From Rubrivivax sp. (GTDB taxonomy: Bacteria; Pseudomonadota; Gammaproteobacteria; Burkholderiales; Burkholderiaceae_C): DNA of 64,000 nucleotides. Below the pieces are notes generated by a model. That model saw nothing but the letters and a program-made list of their open reading frames with translations. It did not search any database and had not been told where the DNA came from. Where the stretch lies: the NCBI GenBank assembly GCA_016789955.1, contig JAEUPB010000108.1, positions 1 to 64,000 on the forward strand. The letters run 5' to 3'. Position numbers and translations under genes: made by a program. Positions 9,640-19,476 of the stretch are shown here, piece by piece. Position 1 is the stretch's first letter; the number at the start of each line of letters is the position of its first letter.

Positions 9640-10098
9640 ATGGACAACGCCCCCGCATCCGCCCCGGCCGCAGCCGCGACCGCTGCCGCGCCGGTCGCCT
9701 GCGCGTCCCCGCGCCTGTGGAACCCTGGCTTGGCGATCGTGCTGAGCCTGCCGTTCGGCCCGGTCTTCGGCGCCACGCTGGTGATGCTGAACTGGCGGGC
9801 ACTGGGAGAGGGCACGCGCGCCGCGCACGGCTGGGCCTGGATCTGCGCCGGCGCCGCGGCGATGGCGCTGCTCGTGCTGGCGCCGCCGCTGGTCGGCGAT
9901 CCGGAGGTCGACGTCAACCTGTCGCGCCTGATGCTCCTCGGCGTCACGGCGGCGTGGGCGCTGCAGCAGGCGCTGCCGCAGGTGGACGTGATCCGCCGGC
10001 GGCTGGCGCGCCACTACACCGAGCAGGGCTGGGCGCTGCCGGTGGGCATCGGCTGCGCAGCCTGGGCGGCCGGCTGGTTGCTGGCGCGCGTGGGTTGA
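9640..10098 (+). CDS. Small multi-pass membrane protein of unknown function
   Basis: This predicted 152-residue protein has an Ala/Pro-rich N-terminus (about 1-25) and about four hydrophobic segments (from about residues 30, 70, 100 and 130). I do not recognise the family. The ATG at 9640 follows AGGAG at 9631-9635; the frame is open upstream to 9547 without a better start. It stands alone between cheB and the convergent patatin gene. RRRLARHYTEQGW lies between two hydrophobic stretches and is probably cytoplasmic by the positive-inside rule. Confidence 0.6.
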   Translation: MDNAPASAPAAAATAAAPVACASPRLWNPGLAIVLSLPFGPVFGATLVMLNWRALGEGTRAAHGWAWICAGAAAMALLVLAPPLVGDPEVDVNLSRLMLLGVTAAWALQQALPQVDVIRRRLARHYTEQGWALPVGIGCAAWAAGWLLARVG

Positions 10099-10124
10099 CA
10101 CGCGGAAGTCCGGCGCGCGTGCGC

Positions 10125-12368
10125 TCACCAGAACGGCCCCAGGAACACATACACCGTGCTGGCGCCGCGGCTGCCGCCCAGCGCCAGGTAGGCCGGGCCG
10201 AAGCGCGTGTCCACCGAGACGAACGCGCTGCCGGCGATGCGCAGCTTCGAGAAGCGCACCGCCTCGCCGGCGCCGAAGCCGTTGCCCAGCTCGAGCGACG
10301 CGCCCGCCCGGATGGCCCCGCCGATGCCCGCCGGCAGCTGCCCGATGCGCCGCGCCACCACCAGGCGGCCCAGCAGCACCGTGCCGCCGAGGATCGACTG
10401 ACGCGGCGCACCCGAGAGCCGCAGGAAGCCCCCGAGCGCCAGCGGCGCGTAGCCGCTCGAGCTCTTGGACCATTCCCCGTAGAGGTGGCCGCCCCAGTCG
10501 GCGCCCAGCCGCATCGCCGTCATCAGCTGCACGCGGCTGCTGGCGAGGCTGGGTTCGTCGATGGCCTGGGCCTTGAAGCGTTCCCAGCGGGCGTAGAGCA
10601 GCTGGCCCTGCGTGGGGAAGGCGAGGTTCTCCAGCGTGTCGTAGCGCAGCTGCACGAAGGCGTTGCTTTCGGCGAAGCGCGCCACGGCCTCGTCGTCCAG
10701 CGGCAGCAGCAGGTCCGTCTGGCCGACGTTGCGGTCCACGCCCACGCGCAGGTCGCCGTGGCGGCCGACCGACGTGCCCAGCGCCAGCGACGCCGTGCTC
10801 ACCGAGAGGCCGATGCGCGCCACGCGGCGGTCGAGCAGGTACAGGTCGTTGCTCTCGGCGCGGTGGCCCAGCGTGGTGGACGCGTACCACGGCGCACCGG
10901 GCCCCAACGGCTGCCACCACTCGGTGGCCAGCGACCGCTGGCTGCCCAGCCGGCCGATCGTGCGCAGTTCGCCGCCCCAGCGGTTGATCCACGAGAGCAC
11001 GTGCAGCCCGCTGACGGTGAAGCGGTGGTCCTCGCGGAAGTCGCTCGACAGCTCCAGCCCGATGCGCAGCCGGCTGCGCGCCCATTCCGACTCGGTGGGC
11101 GTGAGCACCACGTCGCGCACGCCGTCGTGGTCGTTGATCGCGATGCCGACGCGGTCGAAGTCGCCGCGGCCGCGCAGTCGTTCGGCGGCACGCTCGACGT
11201 CGCGCCGCGTCACCGGCTCGCCTTCGTCGAGCCCGGACTCCGCGGCCAGCGCGCGCGCGTCGGCCCAGTGCGTGCCCTGCACCTCCAGCCGCGCCAGCGG
11301 CCGCGGCAGGTCGGGGTCGACGCGGCGCTGCGTGCGCGCCGCCTCGCGTGCCGCGTAGGCCTCGCGGTCGATGGCCAGCCGCGCGAGCTGCGCCGCCGCC
11401 GCGCGCGCCGCGCGCTCGCCGGCCGCCAGCGCGCGCGGCGCGGCGCTGAAGTCGAGGAAGCTCACGCCGGTGAGGTCGGGCGCGATCAGGATGTCCCCGG
11501 GCCGCAGCTCGCGGATTGAGCGCTGCACGTTCTGCTCGGTGAGGATGTTGAACATCTGCTGCGCAACACCCAGCGCGCTGCCCAGCGCCTCGGGCCCCGA
11601 GAGCGGCGTGCCCACGTTCACCGCGATGATCACGTCGGCGCCCAGCGAGCGCGCCAGGTCCACCGGCAGGTTGCGCACGAGGCCGCCGTCGACCACCAGC
11701 CGCCCGTCCACGCGCACCGGCGCGTAGACGCCCGGCACCGACATCGTCGCGCGCAGCGCCGGCAGCAGCGGCGTGTCGGCCAGGTCGACGAGGTCGCCGG
11801 TGAGCAGGTCGGTGGCCACCGCGCGGAAGCGCACCGGCAGCGACGACAGCGGCGCCGCGTGCAGCGGCAGCGGCAGCAGCCGCGCCAGCGCGTCTTCCAC
11901 CGCCGCGTTGGCAGCGGCCGACGGCGGCAGCGTCAGCCCGGTGCGGCCGAGCGCGAACTCCAGGCGCGACGGCACCTCGAGGTCGTCGTCCTTGCGGCGG
12001 AAGCTCAGGTCCTGTCGCTGCGGGCGGTCGGCCACCAGCGTCACCCAGTCGGTGCCGCGCACGAAGGCGTCCAGCTCGGCCACCGGCCGGCCCGCGGCAT
12101 AGGCGCCGCCCACCACGGCACCCATGCTCGCGCCGACGACGATGTCCACCGGCACGCGCAGCTCCTCGAGCACGCGCAGCACGCCCACGTGAGCGAAGCC
12201 GCGCGCGCCGCCGCCGGAGAGCACCAGCGCCACGCGCGGGCGCGTCGCGCCGCTTGCGGCCTCGGTCGGCGTTGGCGACGCGGACGGCAGCACCGCCTGC
12301 GCCCGCACCACCCCTGCCAGACCGCCCGCGAACAGGGCCGCCGCCATCCACCGTCGCCATCCGATCAT
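10125..12368 (-). CDS. Patatin-like phospholipase with POTRA and outer-membrane barrel (PlpD-like, type Vd)
   Basis: This 747-residue protein has a signal peptide (about 1-23). A patatin domain follows with oxyanion loop SGGGARGFAH at 51-60, nucleophile Ser81 in GASMG and Asp227 in DGG. A POTRA-like segment comes next (about 395-470), and a C-terminal beta-barrel ends in YVFLGPFW with a terminal aromatic residue. This order matches PlpD / type Vd autotransporters, which carry a lipase across the outer membrane via a fused 16-strand barrel. The start chosen (ATG at 12368) gives a proper signal sequence; the frame stays open upstream, but that part runs antisense into the neighbouring dehydrogenase gene. 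It is divergent from that gene with 43 bp between starts. Confidence 0.88.
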   Translation of the reverse strand: MIGWRRWMAAALFAGGLAGVVRAQAVLPSASPTPTEAASGATRPRVALVLSGGGARGFAHVGVLRVLEELRVPVDIVVGASMGAVVGGAYAAGRPVAELDAFVRGTDWVTLVADRPQRQDLSFRRKDDDLEVPSRLEFALGRTGLTLPPSAAANAAVEDALARLLPLPLHAAPLSSLPVRFRAVATDLLTGDLVDLADTPLLPALRATMSVPGVYAPVRVDGRLVVDGGLVRNLPVDLARSLGADVIIAVNVGTPLSGPEALGSALGVAQQMFNILTEQNVQRSIRELRPGDILIAPDLTGVSFLDFSAAPRALAAGERAARAAAAQLARLAIDREAYAAREAARTQRRVDPDLPRPLARLEVQGTHWADARALAAESGLDEGEPVTRRDVERAAERLRGRGDFDRVGIAINDHDGVRDVVLTPTESEWARSRLRIGLELSSDFREDHRFTVSGLHVLSWINRWGGELRTIGRLGSQRSLATEWWQPLGPGAPWYASTTLGHRAESNDLYLLDRRVARIGLSVSTASLALGTSVGRHGDLRVGVDRNVGQTDLLLPLDDEAVARFAESNAFVQLRYDTLENLAFPTQGQLLYARWERFKAQAIDEPSLASSRVQLMTAMRLGADWGGHLYGEWSKSSSGYAPLALGGFLRLSGAPRQSILGGTVLLGRLVVARRIGQLPAGIGGAIRAGASLELGNGFGAGEAVRFSKLRIAGSAFVSVDTRFGPAYLALGGSRGASTVYVFLGPFW

Positions 12369-12411
12369 CGGGGCGATGCTACGGGCGCCGGCAATGCGGC
12401 AACATCGCGCC

Positions 12412-13572
12412 ATGAACCTCGTCCTGCCGTTCGCCGCAGCACTGGCGCTGCTGCTCGCGCTGCCCGCACCGGCGGCGGCCGACACGCTCAAGCCCGTCAC
12501 CGTGGCCCGCGGCCTCGCCAACCCATGGGCGCTGGCATTCCTGCCCGACGGCCGCATGCTGGTGACCGAACGCGCCGGGCGTCTGCGCATCGTCGAGCCC
12601 GGCGGCCGCGTCGGCGAGCCGCTGCCTGGCCTGCCGCCGATCGCAACCACCGGCCAGTGCGGGCTGCTCGATGTCGTGGTGCACCCCGAGCACGCCAGCA
12701 ACCAGCTGGTGTTCTTCACCTTCGCCGAGCCGGGCGAGAACGGCACCAACGGCACCGCAGTCGGTCGCGCGAAGCTGGTCGGCAACCGCCTCGTCGACGT
12801 GAAGACGATCTTCCGCCAGCTGCCCAAGGTCGACAGCCGTCTGCACTGCGGCTCGCGCCTGGTGTTCACTCGCGAGGGCCATCTCTTCGTGGGCCTGGGC
12901 GACCGCTTCTCGCGCAAGGACGATGCGCAGCTGCCCGGCAACCACATCGGCAAGGTCGTGCGCATCGACACCGACGGCAAGGCACCGCCCGACAATCCCT
13001 TCGTCGGCAAAGCCGACGTTCCTGCCGCCGTCGGCAAAGCCGACGTTCCTGCCGCCGTCGGCAAGGCCGATGCCGTGCCCGAGCTGTGGAGCCTGGGCCA
13101 CCGCAACATCCAGGGCGCGGCGCTGCACCCGCAGACCGGCGAGCTGTGGGCCAGCGAGCATGGCCCGCAGGGCGGCGACGAGATCAATGTCGTGCTGGGC
13201 GGCCGCAACTACGGCTGGCCGCTGGTGACCTACGGCCGCAACTACGGCACCGGCACGCGCATCGGCGACGAAGGCCCCAAGCCCGGCTACGAGCAGCCGC
13301 TCAAGCATTGGGTGCCGACCTCCATCGCGCCCAGCGGCATGGCCTTCCTCACCAGCGACCGCTACCCTGGCTGGAAGGGCCACCTCTTCATCGGCGCGCT
13401 GCGCGAGCAAGGGCTGGTGCGGCTCGCACTCGACGGCCGCAGCATCACCGGCGAGGAACGGCTGCTCACCACGCTGGGCGAGCGCATCCGCGACGTGCGC
13501 CAAGGCCCCGACGGCTGGCTCTACGTGCTGACCGACAACGCCGACGGGCGGGTGATCCGGCTGGAGCGCTGA
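12412..13572 (+). CDS. Periplasmic PQQ-dependent sugar dehydrogenase (YliI / soluble aldose dehydrogenase type)
   Basis: This 386-residue beta-propeller enzyme has a cleavable signal peptide (about 1-23). Typical motifs are VARGLANPWALAFLPDGRML at the start of blade 1, GQCGLLDVVVHP, VPELWSLGHRNIQGAALHP, ASEHGPQGGDEINVV and KHWVPTSIAPSGM. In the family the enzyme oxidises aldoses in the periplasm and passes electrons to the respiratory chain. Between residues of the conserved DNPFVG and VPELW blocks lies an in-frame insertion of two exact 9-residue units (VGKADVPAA), encoded by a 27-bp tandem repeat; relatives usually go straight from one block to the other. The surrounding motifs are intact, so the protein is probably still functional. 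Confidence 0.88.
   Translation: MNLVLPFAAALALLLALPAPAAADTLKPVTVARGLANPWALAFLPDGRMLVTERAGRLRIVEPGGRVGEPLPGLPPIATTGQCGLLDVVVHPEHASNQLVFFTFAEPGENGTNGTAVGRAKLVGNRLVDVKTIFRQLPKVDSRLHCGSRLVFTREGHLFVGLGDRFSRKDDAQLPGNHIGKVVRIDTDGKAPPDNPFVGKADVPAAVGKADVPAAVGKADAVPELWSLGHRNIQGAALHPQTGELWASEHGPQGGDEINVVLGGRNYGWPLVTYGRNYGTGTRIGDEGPKPGYEQPLKHWVPTSIAPSGMAFLTSDRYPGWKGHLFIGALREQGLVRLALDGRSITGEERLLTTLGERIRDVRQGPDGWLYVLTDNADGRVIRLER
13003..13070 (+). repeat. 27-bp in-frame tandem repeat containing a 15-bp palindrome
   Basis: Two identical 27-bp units (13003-13029 and 13030-13056) are followed by a partial third (from 13057). Each begins with the palindrome GTCGGCAAAGCCGAC (six-base arms around AAA). The unit length is a multiple of three, so the reading frame of the sugar dehydrogenase is kept. 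The element looks like a small palindromic repeat that has inserted into, and duplicated within, a surface loop of the encoded protein. Confidence 0.85.
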
Positions 13573-13658
13573 ATACCCCTGCTGGCACCCTGCCGGCGTG
13601 ATCGTCGCGCCGGCCATCGACGATGATCCCGTCGGTCGATCGCGGAAGGATGTCAGCG

Positions 13659-14984
13659 ATGAGCGACGAACACGACTCGTGGTTCCAGAGTGCGTTCGGC
13701 TTCGATGTCGAAGGCGCGGTGCAAGCGATCAAGGCCGAGGTGTCGGCGGCGGCGACGCAGGTGGAGGACACCGTGACGCAGGTCGTCCAGGGCGCGCAGG
13801 GCGCTGCCGAGAGCGTGATCGACGGTGCCATCGGCGTGGTCACCGGCGCGGCCAAGAAGGTGGCGGTTGCAGCCGGCCTCGGCGGTGGCGGCGCGGATGG
13901 CGGCTCGGGCGGCGCCGCGTCTGGCGATGCCGGCGGCAGCGGCTCGTTCCCGCTGCGCGGCTCGGTGGGCCGCGGCGGGCAGAACCAGGCGGGCGACGTG
14001 AAGGCCGTGCAGGCCGCGCTGGGCATCACCGCAGACGGCAAGTGCGGCAGCCAGACGATCGGCGCGATCGAAGCCTTCCAGCGCAGCCAGGGGCTGCCGA
14101 AGGCCGACGGGCGCGTGGATCCGGGCGGCGCGACCGAGCGCGCGCTGTCGGGTGGCGGCGGGGGCAGCGGTGGCGGCGCACCGGGAGCGCCGGCGGGCGT
14201 GGATGTGCGCAACGACCTGTCGGGCGCCGACGATGCCGGCGGCGCGTCGGCGGCGGGCCCGCCCGCGATCGCGGAAGACGACATTCCGCGCGTCGAAGGC
14301 GAGACGGTGCTCGACGAGGTCGAGACCGACGGCGACGCAGGCGGTGACACTCCGGCGGGGCCGGCCGCGACGGCGACGATCGAGGTGCGCGCCAAGGGCG
14401 ACGGCAGCTTCACGATCACCGGCTCGGGGTTCCAGCAGCCGCTCGTCTCGATCCGAGCCGTGGACGACGCCTTCGGCGAGCGTTGGTTCCCCACGCAGAC
14501 GAAGGACGGCAAGCTGTCCTTCACGACGCCCGCCATCTGCGTCGCCGCGGGCCCGATCCACTTCTCGGTGCTGGCCGGCACGCACCCGCTGGTCAGCGAC
14601 CTGCTGAGCAACATCGCGCATTCGTCGTGCGAGGCGCCGGAGCCGAAGGGCGGGAAGGGCGAGAAGGACGATGGCGACGAGGAGCCCGAGCAGCCCGAGG
14701 ACGAGGACGAGGACGAAGGCGAGAAGATCCACGCAGCCCTGCGGACCACCTACAGCATCAAGGTCCGCTACTGGGTCCAGGACATGTCCGGCCGCAAGAG
14801 GATGCTCGTCGATGGAGACCGGTTCGGCCCGGGCGAGGAGATCTGGTTCGACTGCGAAGGCACCGGCGCGCCCGACACCGGCCGGGTGGCCTGCTGGCGC
14901 GACAGCACCGAGCGCGGCGGCGATGAGATCCCGGCGAGGGTGATCCTGGTGTCGCACAACAAGGTCTCCGACCTGCAGGTGTAG
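13659..14984 (+). CDS. Peptidoglycan-binding-domain protein with helical N-terminus, function unknown
   Basis: This 441-residue protein has no signal peptide. Residues 1-85 form Ala/Val-rich amphipathic helices ending in a Gly-rich linker. A PG_binding_1-like domain follows (about 105-165: GDVKAVQAALGITADGKCG and IEAFQRSQGLPKADG). After another Gly/Ser/Ala linker comes an Ig-like or beta-rich segment (about 250-325), a very acidic run (about 340-370, many Asp/Glu), and a C-terminal domain with YSIKVRYWVQDMSGRKRML. The ATG at 13659 follows GGAAGGA; an upstream in-frame ATG at 13650 is possible. Proteins combining such modules without a signal peptide are often cargo of contractile or other specialised secretion systems, but nothing adjacent proves this. 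Confidence 0.6.
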   Translation: MSDEHDSWFQSAFGFDVEGAVQAIKAEVSAAATQVEDTVTQVVQGAQGAAESVIDGAIGVVTGAAKKVAVAAGLGGGGADGGSGGAASGDAGGSGSFPLRGSVGRGGQNQAGDVKAVQAALGITADGKCGSQTIGAIEAFQRSQGLPKADGRVDPGGATERALSGGGGGSGGGAPGAPAGVDVRNDLSGADDAGGASAAGPPAIAEDDIPRVEGETVLDEVETDGDAGGDTPAGPAATATIEVRAKGDGSFTITGSGFQQPLVSIRAVDDAFGERWFPTQTKDGKLSFTTPAICVAAGPIHFSVLAGTHPLVSDLLSNIAHSSCEAPEPKGGKGEKDDGDEEPEQPEDEDEDEGEKIHAALRTTYSIKVRYWVQDMSGRKRMLVDGDRFGPGEEIWFDCEGTGAPDTGRVACWRDSTERGGDEIPARVILVSHNKVSDLQV

Positions 14985-14999
14985 CTTCGCACGCAGGCC

Positions 15000-15015
15000 T
15001 CGGGGCGCGCCCCGA
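15000..15015. terminator. 16-bp perfect GC palindrome, possible terminator
   Basis: TCGGGGCGCGCCCCGA is perfectly self-complementary and lies 15 bp after the stop of the peptidoglycan-binding-domain gene, ahead of the ABC importer genes. There is no following T-run, so it may be a weak terminator, a protein-binding site or chance in GC-rich DNA. Confidence 0.3.
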
Positions 15016-15071
15016 TGGGCGACCCCGGGGCCGCGGTGTAAGGTCCTTGGCACACCCGCTCCCGACCCGCC

Positions 15072-16091
15072 ATGCCTCTGACCACCCGCTTCCGCACCCG
15101 CCTGATCGCCCTGATCGCGCCGCTGCTGCTCGTGCCCTGCGCCGCGCGCGCGCAAGAGACGATCAACGTCTACTCGATCTGGCCCGAGAACTGGGCGCGG
15201 CCGATGTTCGAGGAGTTCGAGAAGGCGGTGGGCGTGAAGGTCAACTTCGTGCGCTTCTCCAGCGGCGAGGCGCTGGCGCGCGTCATCGCCGAGAAGAACA
15301 ACCCGCGTGTGGACGTGCTGTTCGGCGGCCCGGTGGAGACCTTTGCTGCGGGCATCAATGAAGGCGTGTTCGAGGCCTACAAGCCGCCGGCTGCGACCAA
15401 GCTGCCCGCCCGCTTCCGCCATGCCGACGGGCTGTGGACGGCGATCGCCGACGACCCGCTGGTCTTCATGACCAACAACAAGTTCCTGAAGGACCACAAC
15501 CTGCAGCCGCCGCAGAGCTGGAACGACCTGCTGGCGCCGGCCTACAAGAACCAGCTGCAGATGGCCGACGCGCGCACCTCGGGCACCGCGGTCACGCGCA
15601 TCTTCTCGCTGCTGGAAGTGCACGGCCGCGACGAGGCCAAGGCCTTCGACTACATGAAGAAGCTGCGCCCCAACATCCAGCTCTACACGAAGAGCGGCGG
15701 CGGCGGCACGCTGCCGGTGGGCCTGGGGCAGGCCGGCGGCGGCATCTTCTTCATCGTCGACGCGCTGGACACCAAGGCCAAGGGCTACGACGTCTCGATC
15801 AGCTTCCCGAAGGAAGGCATCGGCACCGCGGCCGAGGCCATCGCGCTGATCAAGGGCGCGAAGAACCCCGCGGCGGCGAAGAAGCTGATCGACTGGGCCA
15901 CGTCGCCGGCGATGCAGAACCAGTTCGCCAGGCACAAGATCAACTTCCTGCCGGCGCACCCCGATGTGTCGGTCGAGCCCGGCCTCGCGCAGGTGCTCAA
16001 GGGCGCGAAGATCTTCCCGATCGATGCGGACTACGCCGGTGCCAACCGCAAGCGCGTCGTCGAGCGCTGGGTCTCCGAAGTCCTCAATTGA
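15072..16091 (+). CDS. ABC importer substrate-binding protein, iron(III)/2-aminoethylphosphonate type
   Basis: This 339-residue periplasmic binding protein has a signal peptide ending near CAARAQE (about residue 28). The mature start ETINVYSIWPENWARPMFEEF is typical of the AfuA/FbpA/PhnS class (type 2 periplasmic fold). VDVLFGGPVETFAAGI, the hinge region DDPLVFMTNN and the late WATSPAMQNQFARHKINFLP fit that family. The ligand could be ferric iron, a polyamine or an organophosphonate; no diagnostic tyrosine pair could be assigned. It is the first gene of an SBP-permease-ATPase operon. No strong ribosome site precedes the ATG. Confidence 0.85.
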   Translation: MPLTTRFRTRLIALIAPLLLVPCAARAQETINVYSIWPENWARPMFEEFEKAVGVKVNFVRFSSGEALARVIAEKNNPRVDVLFGGPVETFAAGINEGVFEAYKPPAATKLPARFRHADGLWTAIADDPLVFMTNNKFLKDHNLQPPQSWNDLLAPAYKNQLQMADARTSGTAVTRIFSLLEVHGRDEAKAFDYMKKLRPNIQLYTKSGGGGTLPVGLGQAGGGIFFIVDALDTKAKGYDVSISFPKEGIGTAAEAIALIKGAKNPAAAKKLIDWATSPAMQNQFARHKINFLPAHPDVSVEPGLAQVLKGAKIFPIDADYAGANRKRVVERWVSEVLN

Positions 16092-16117
16092 CGGCGGCCC
16101 CGGCGCGCGGTGGCGGC

Positions 16118-17800
16118 GTGATCGACCCCACGCGCCCGCGTCGCGATCCGCTGGTGGCCGCCACGGCCGCAGCGCTGTGGGCGCTGCTGGCCCTCTTCGT
16201 GCTGTACCCGCTGGCGATGCTGGCGGCGCGGCTGTTCGTCGACAAGGGCCAGCTCTCGGTGGCGGGGCTGGGTGCGTTGCTGCTGGCACCGCAGCAGCTG
16301 CGCGCCTTCGGCAACAGCCTGTGGCTGGCCACGAGCGTGGGCGTGCTCGGCACCGCGCTCGGCTTCCTGTTCGCCTTCACCGCGGCCCGCGCGAAGCTCT
16401 CGCCGCGCGCGATGGCCGCCATCGACGCCTGCGTGCTGCTGCCGCTGGTGTCGCCGCCGTTCACCACCGCCATCGCGATCATCTTCTCGTTCGGCCCGCG
16501 CGGGCTCATCACCTACGAGCTGCTCGGCATCAAGGGCAGCGGCGTCTACGGCTACTGGAGCACGATGCTCGCCGAGACGGTGACCTTCTTCCCGATCGCC
16601 TACCTCACGCTCAAGCCCATGATGCAGGGCATCGACTCGAACATCGAGGGCATGGCGCAGTCGCTCGGGGCCACGCGCTGGCAGGTGTTCCGCACCGTCA
16701 CGCTGCCGCTGGCGCGGCCGGGTCTGGCCAACGCCTTCCTGCTGCTGTTCGCCGCGTCGCTGGCGGACTTCGCCACGCCGTTGATCCTGGCCGGCAACAC
16801 CTTCCCGGTGCTGCCCACGCAGGCCTACCTGCAGATCACCGGCATGTTCGACCTGCGCGGCGGCGCCGCGCTGTCGTTGCTGCTGCTGCTGCCGGCGCTC
16901 GCGGTGTTCGTGCTGCAGCGGCGCTGGGTGGCGCGCGGGGCCTACGTCACCGTCACCGGCAAGGGCGCGGGGCAGGCGCCGTTCGACAGCCTGTCGCCGT
17001 CGGCGCGGCGCGTGCTGATCGCGCTGTGCGTGGTGATCACGGTGGCGATCGCCTGGTTCTACGTGCTGCTGCTGTACGCGTCGCTGGTGGTGGCGCTGGG
17101 TGCCAACCACACGCTCACGCTGCAGCACTACAAGGTGATCTTCACCGAGGGGCTGCGCATCACGCGCGACACGCTCGTCATCGCCGCGGTGGCGATGCCG
17201 CTGGGCGGCCTGTACGGCGTGCTGCTCGGCTACCTGGTGGCGCGCAAGCAATTCCTCGGCCGGCACGCGATGGAGCTGGTGGCGATGGTCAACTACGCGC
17301 TGCCCGGCACCATCGTCGGCATCGCCTACCTGATCGCGTTCAACGAGCCGCCGATCGAGCTGACCGGCGGGCTGCTGATCATCGTGGCCTGCTACGTGTT
17401 CCGCTACGGGCCCACCGGCATTCGCGCCACGGTGGCGCTGCTGTCGCAGATCGACCGCAGCCTCGAGGAGGCCTCTGCGAGCCTGGGCGCCGCCAGCGGC
17501 ACCACCTTCCGCCGCATCACCCTGCCGCTGGTGGTGCCGGCCTTCTTCGCAGGGCTGGGCGTGGTGTTCATCCGCTCGATGACGGCGATCAGCGCGACGA
17601 TCTTCCTGGTCTCGATGTCGTGGTCGCTGATCACCGTGAAGATCCTCGAGAACATGACCGAGCTGTCGCTGGGCCCGGCGGCGGCGTTCTCGGTGCTCGT
17701 GTGCGTGATCGTGTTCGTCGTGATCGGGCTGGTGTCGCGGCTGCTGCAACGCTTCAAGGCGCCGGGCGCGGCGTCGGTGACGGGGCTGCTCGGCGGGTGA
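16118..17800 (+). CDS. ABC importer permease, duplicated FbpB-type (two fused permease halves)
   Basis: This is a roughly 560-residue inner-membrane protein with about 12 hydrophobic helices in two homologous halves. Each half carries an EAA coupling loop: EGMAQSLGATRWQVFRTVTLP in the first and EEASASLGAASGTTFRRITLP in the second. Fused double permeases are normal for iron(III)-type importers. The start is uncertain: GTG at 16118 is used here; TTG at 16088, overlapping the preceding stop codon, would add ten residues. The gene runs directly into the ATPase. Confidence 0.88.
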   Translation: MIDPTRPRRDPLVAATAAALWALLALFVLYPLAMLAARLFVDKGQLSVAGLGALLLAPQQLRAFGNSLWLATSVGVLGTALGFLFAFTAARAKLSPRAMAAIDACVLLPLVSPPFTTAIAIIFSFGPRGLITYELLGIKGSGVYGYWSTMLAETVTFFPIAYLTLKPMMQGIDSNIEGMAQSLGATRWQVFRTVTLPLARPGLANAFLLLFAASLADFATPLILAGNTFPVLPTQAYLQITGMFDLRGGAALSLLLLLPALAVFVLQRRWVARGAYVTVTGKGAGQAPFDSLSPSARRVLIALCVVITVAIAWFYVLLLYASLVVALGANHTLTLQHYKVIFTEGLRITRDTLVIAAVAMPLGGLYGVLLGYLVARKQFLGRHAMELVAMVNYALPGTIVGIAYLIAFNEPPIELTGGLLIIVACYVFRYGPTGIRATVALLSQIDRSLEEASASLGAASGTTFRRITLPLVVPAFFAGLGVVFIRSMTAISATIFLVSMSWSLITVKILENMTELSLGPAAAFSVLVCVIVFVVIGLVSRLLQRFKAPGAASVTGLLGG

Positions 17801-17823
17801 TGGAGAGGACACGAGGAAGCGCG

Positions 17824-18932
<1,109 letters not shown>

Positions 18933-18936
<4 letters not shown>

Positions 18937-19442
18937 ACCATCGACGTCGAGCGTTGTTGCACACGCTGCCCCTGGTCTCGACGCTCGGCCTGGCGCTCTG
19001 GCGGCCGCGCGCGGCCTGCGCCGCGCCGCGCGAGGTGCACGGTGCCAGCGATGTTTACGCGGAGCCCGGCCTCGCGCTCGCCTGGGCCGTGCTGCAGGCC
19101 GGCGCGAGTGCCGACCCCGGTGATGCCATCGTGGTGCTGACGATCGAGCTCGACCCCGCGCGCTTCGCGCAGATCGAAGTGCAGGGCCGCGACCCCTTCG
19201 GCAGCGGCCGCCGCACGTGGCGCGAACGGTCGGCGAGCGCGCCGACAGTGGCGGTCTCGGCGTTGCGCCGGCAGATCGACGACGTGCCGCGCACCGAGGT
19301 GCGCCTCTACGCCGCCAACGCCACCGAGCCCGCGCTGCTCGTGTACTACGTCGGCGTGCCCGACACCACGCCCGAGTACCGCACGCCGATGCTGCTGGCC
19401 GCCGGCGTGCGCGAGCGCCTCGCGCGGGCGCGTGACAAGTAG
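18933..19442 (+). CDS. Exported protein of unknown function, coupled to the ABC importer
   Basis: This 169-residue protein overlaps the ATPase gene by 4 bp (ATGA). The N-terminus MNHRRRALLHTLPLV with a following hydrophobic stretch and AACAAP cleavage region looks like a signal peptide, possibly of twin-arginine character. The remainder has beta-strand rich segments (IVVLTIELDPARF, TEVRLYAANATEPALLVYYVG). I do not recognise a family. Its position suggests a periplasmic accessory of the importer. Confidence 0.6.
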
Positions 19443-19476
19443 CCCCGATGACCGCGGAGCGTGCCGGCGAGAGGCC

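Noticed and set aside
12369..13208. N-terminal extension of the PlpD-like patatin frame to 13208
   Set aside because: The extension runs antisense through the sugar dehydrogenase gene. The ATG at 12368 gives a proper signal peptide directly before the patatin domain.
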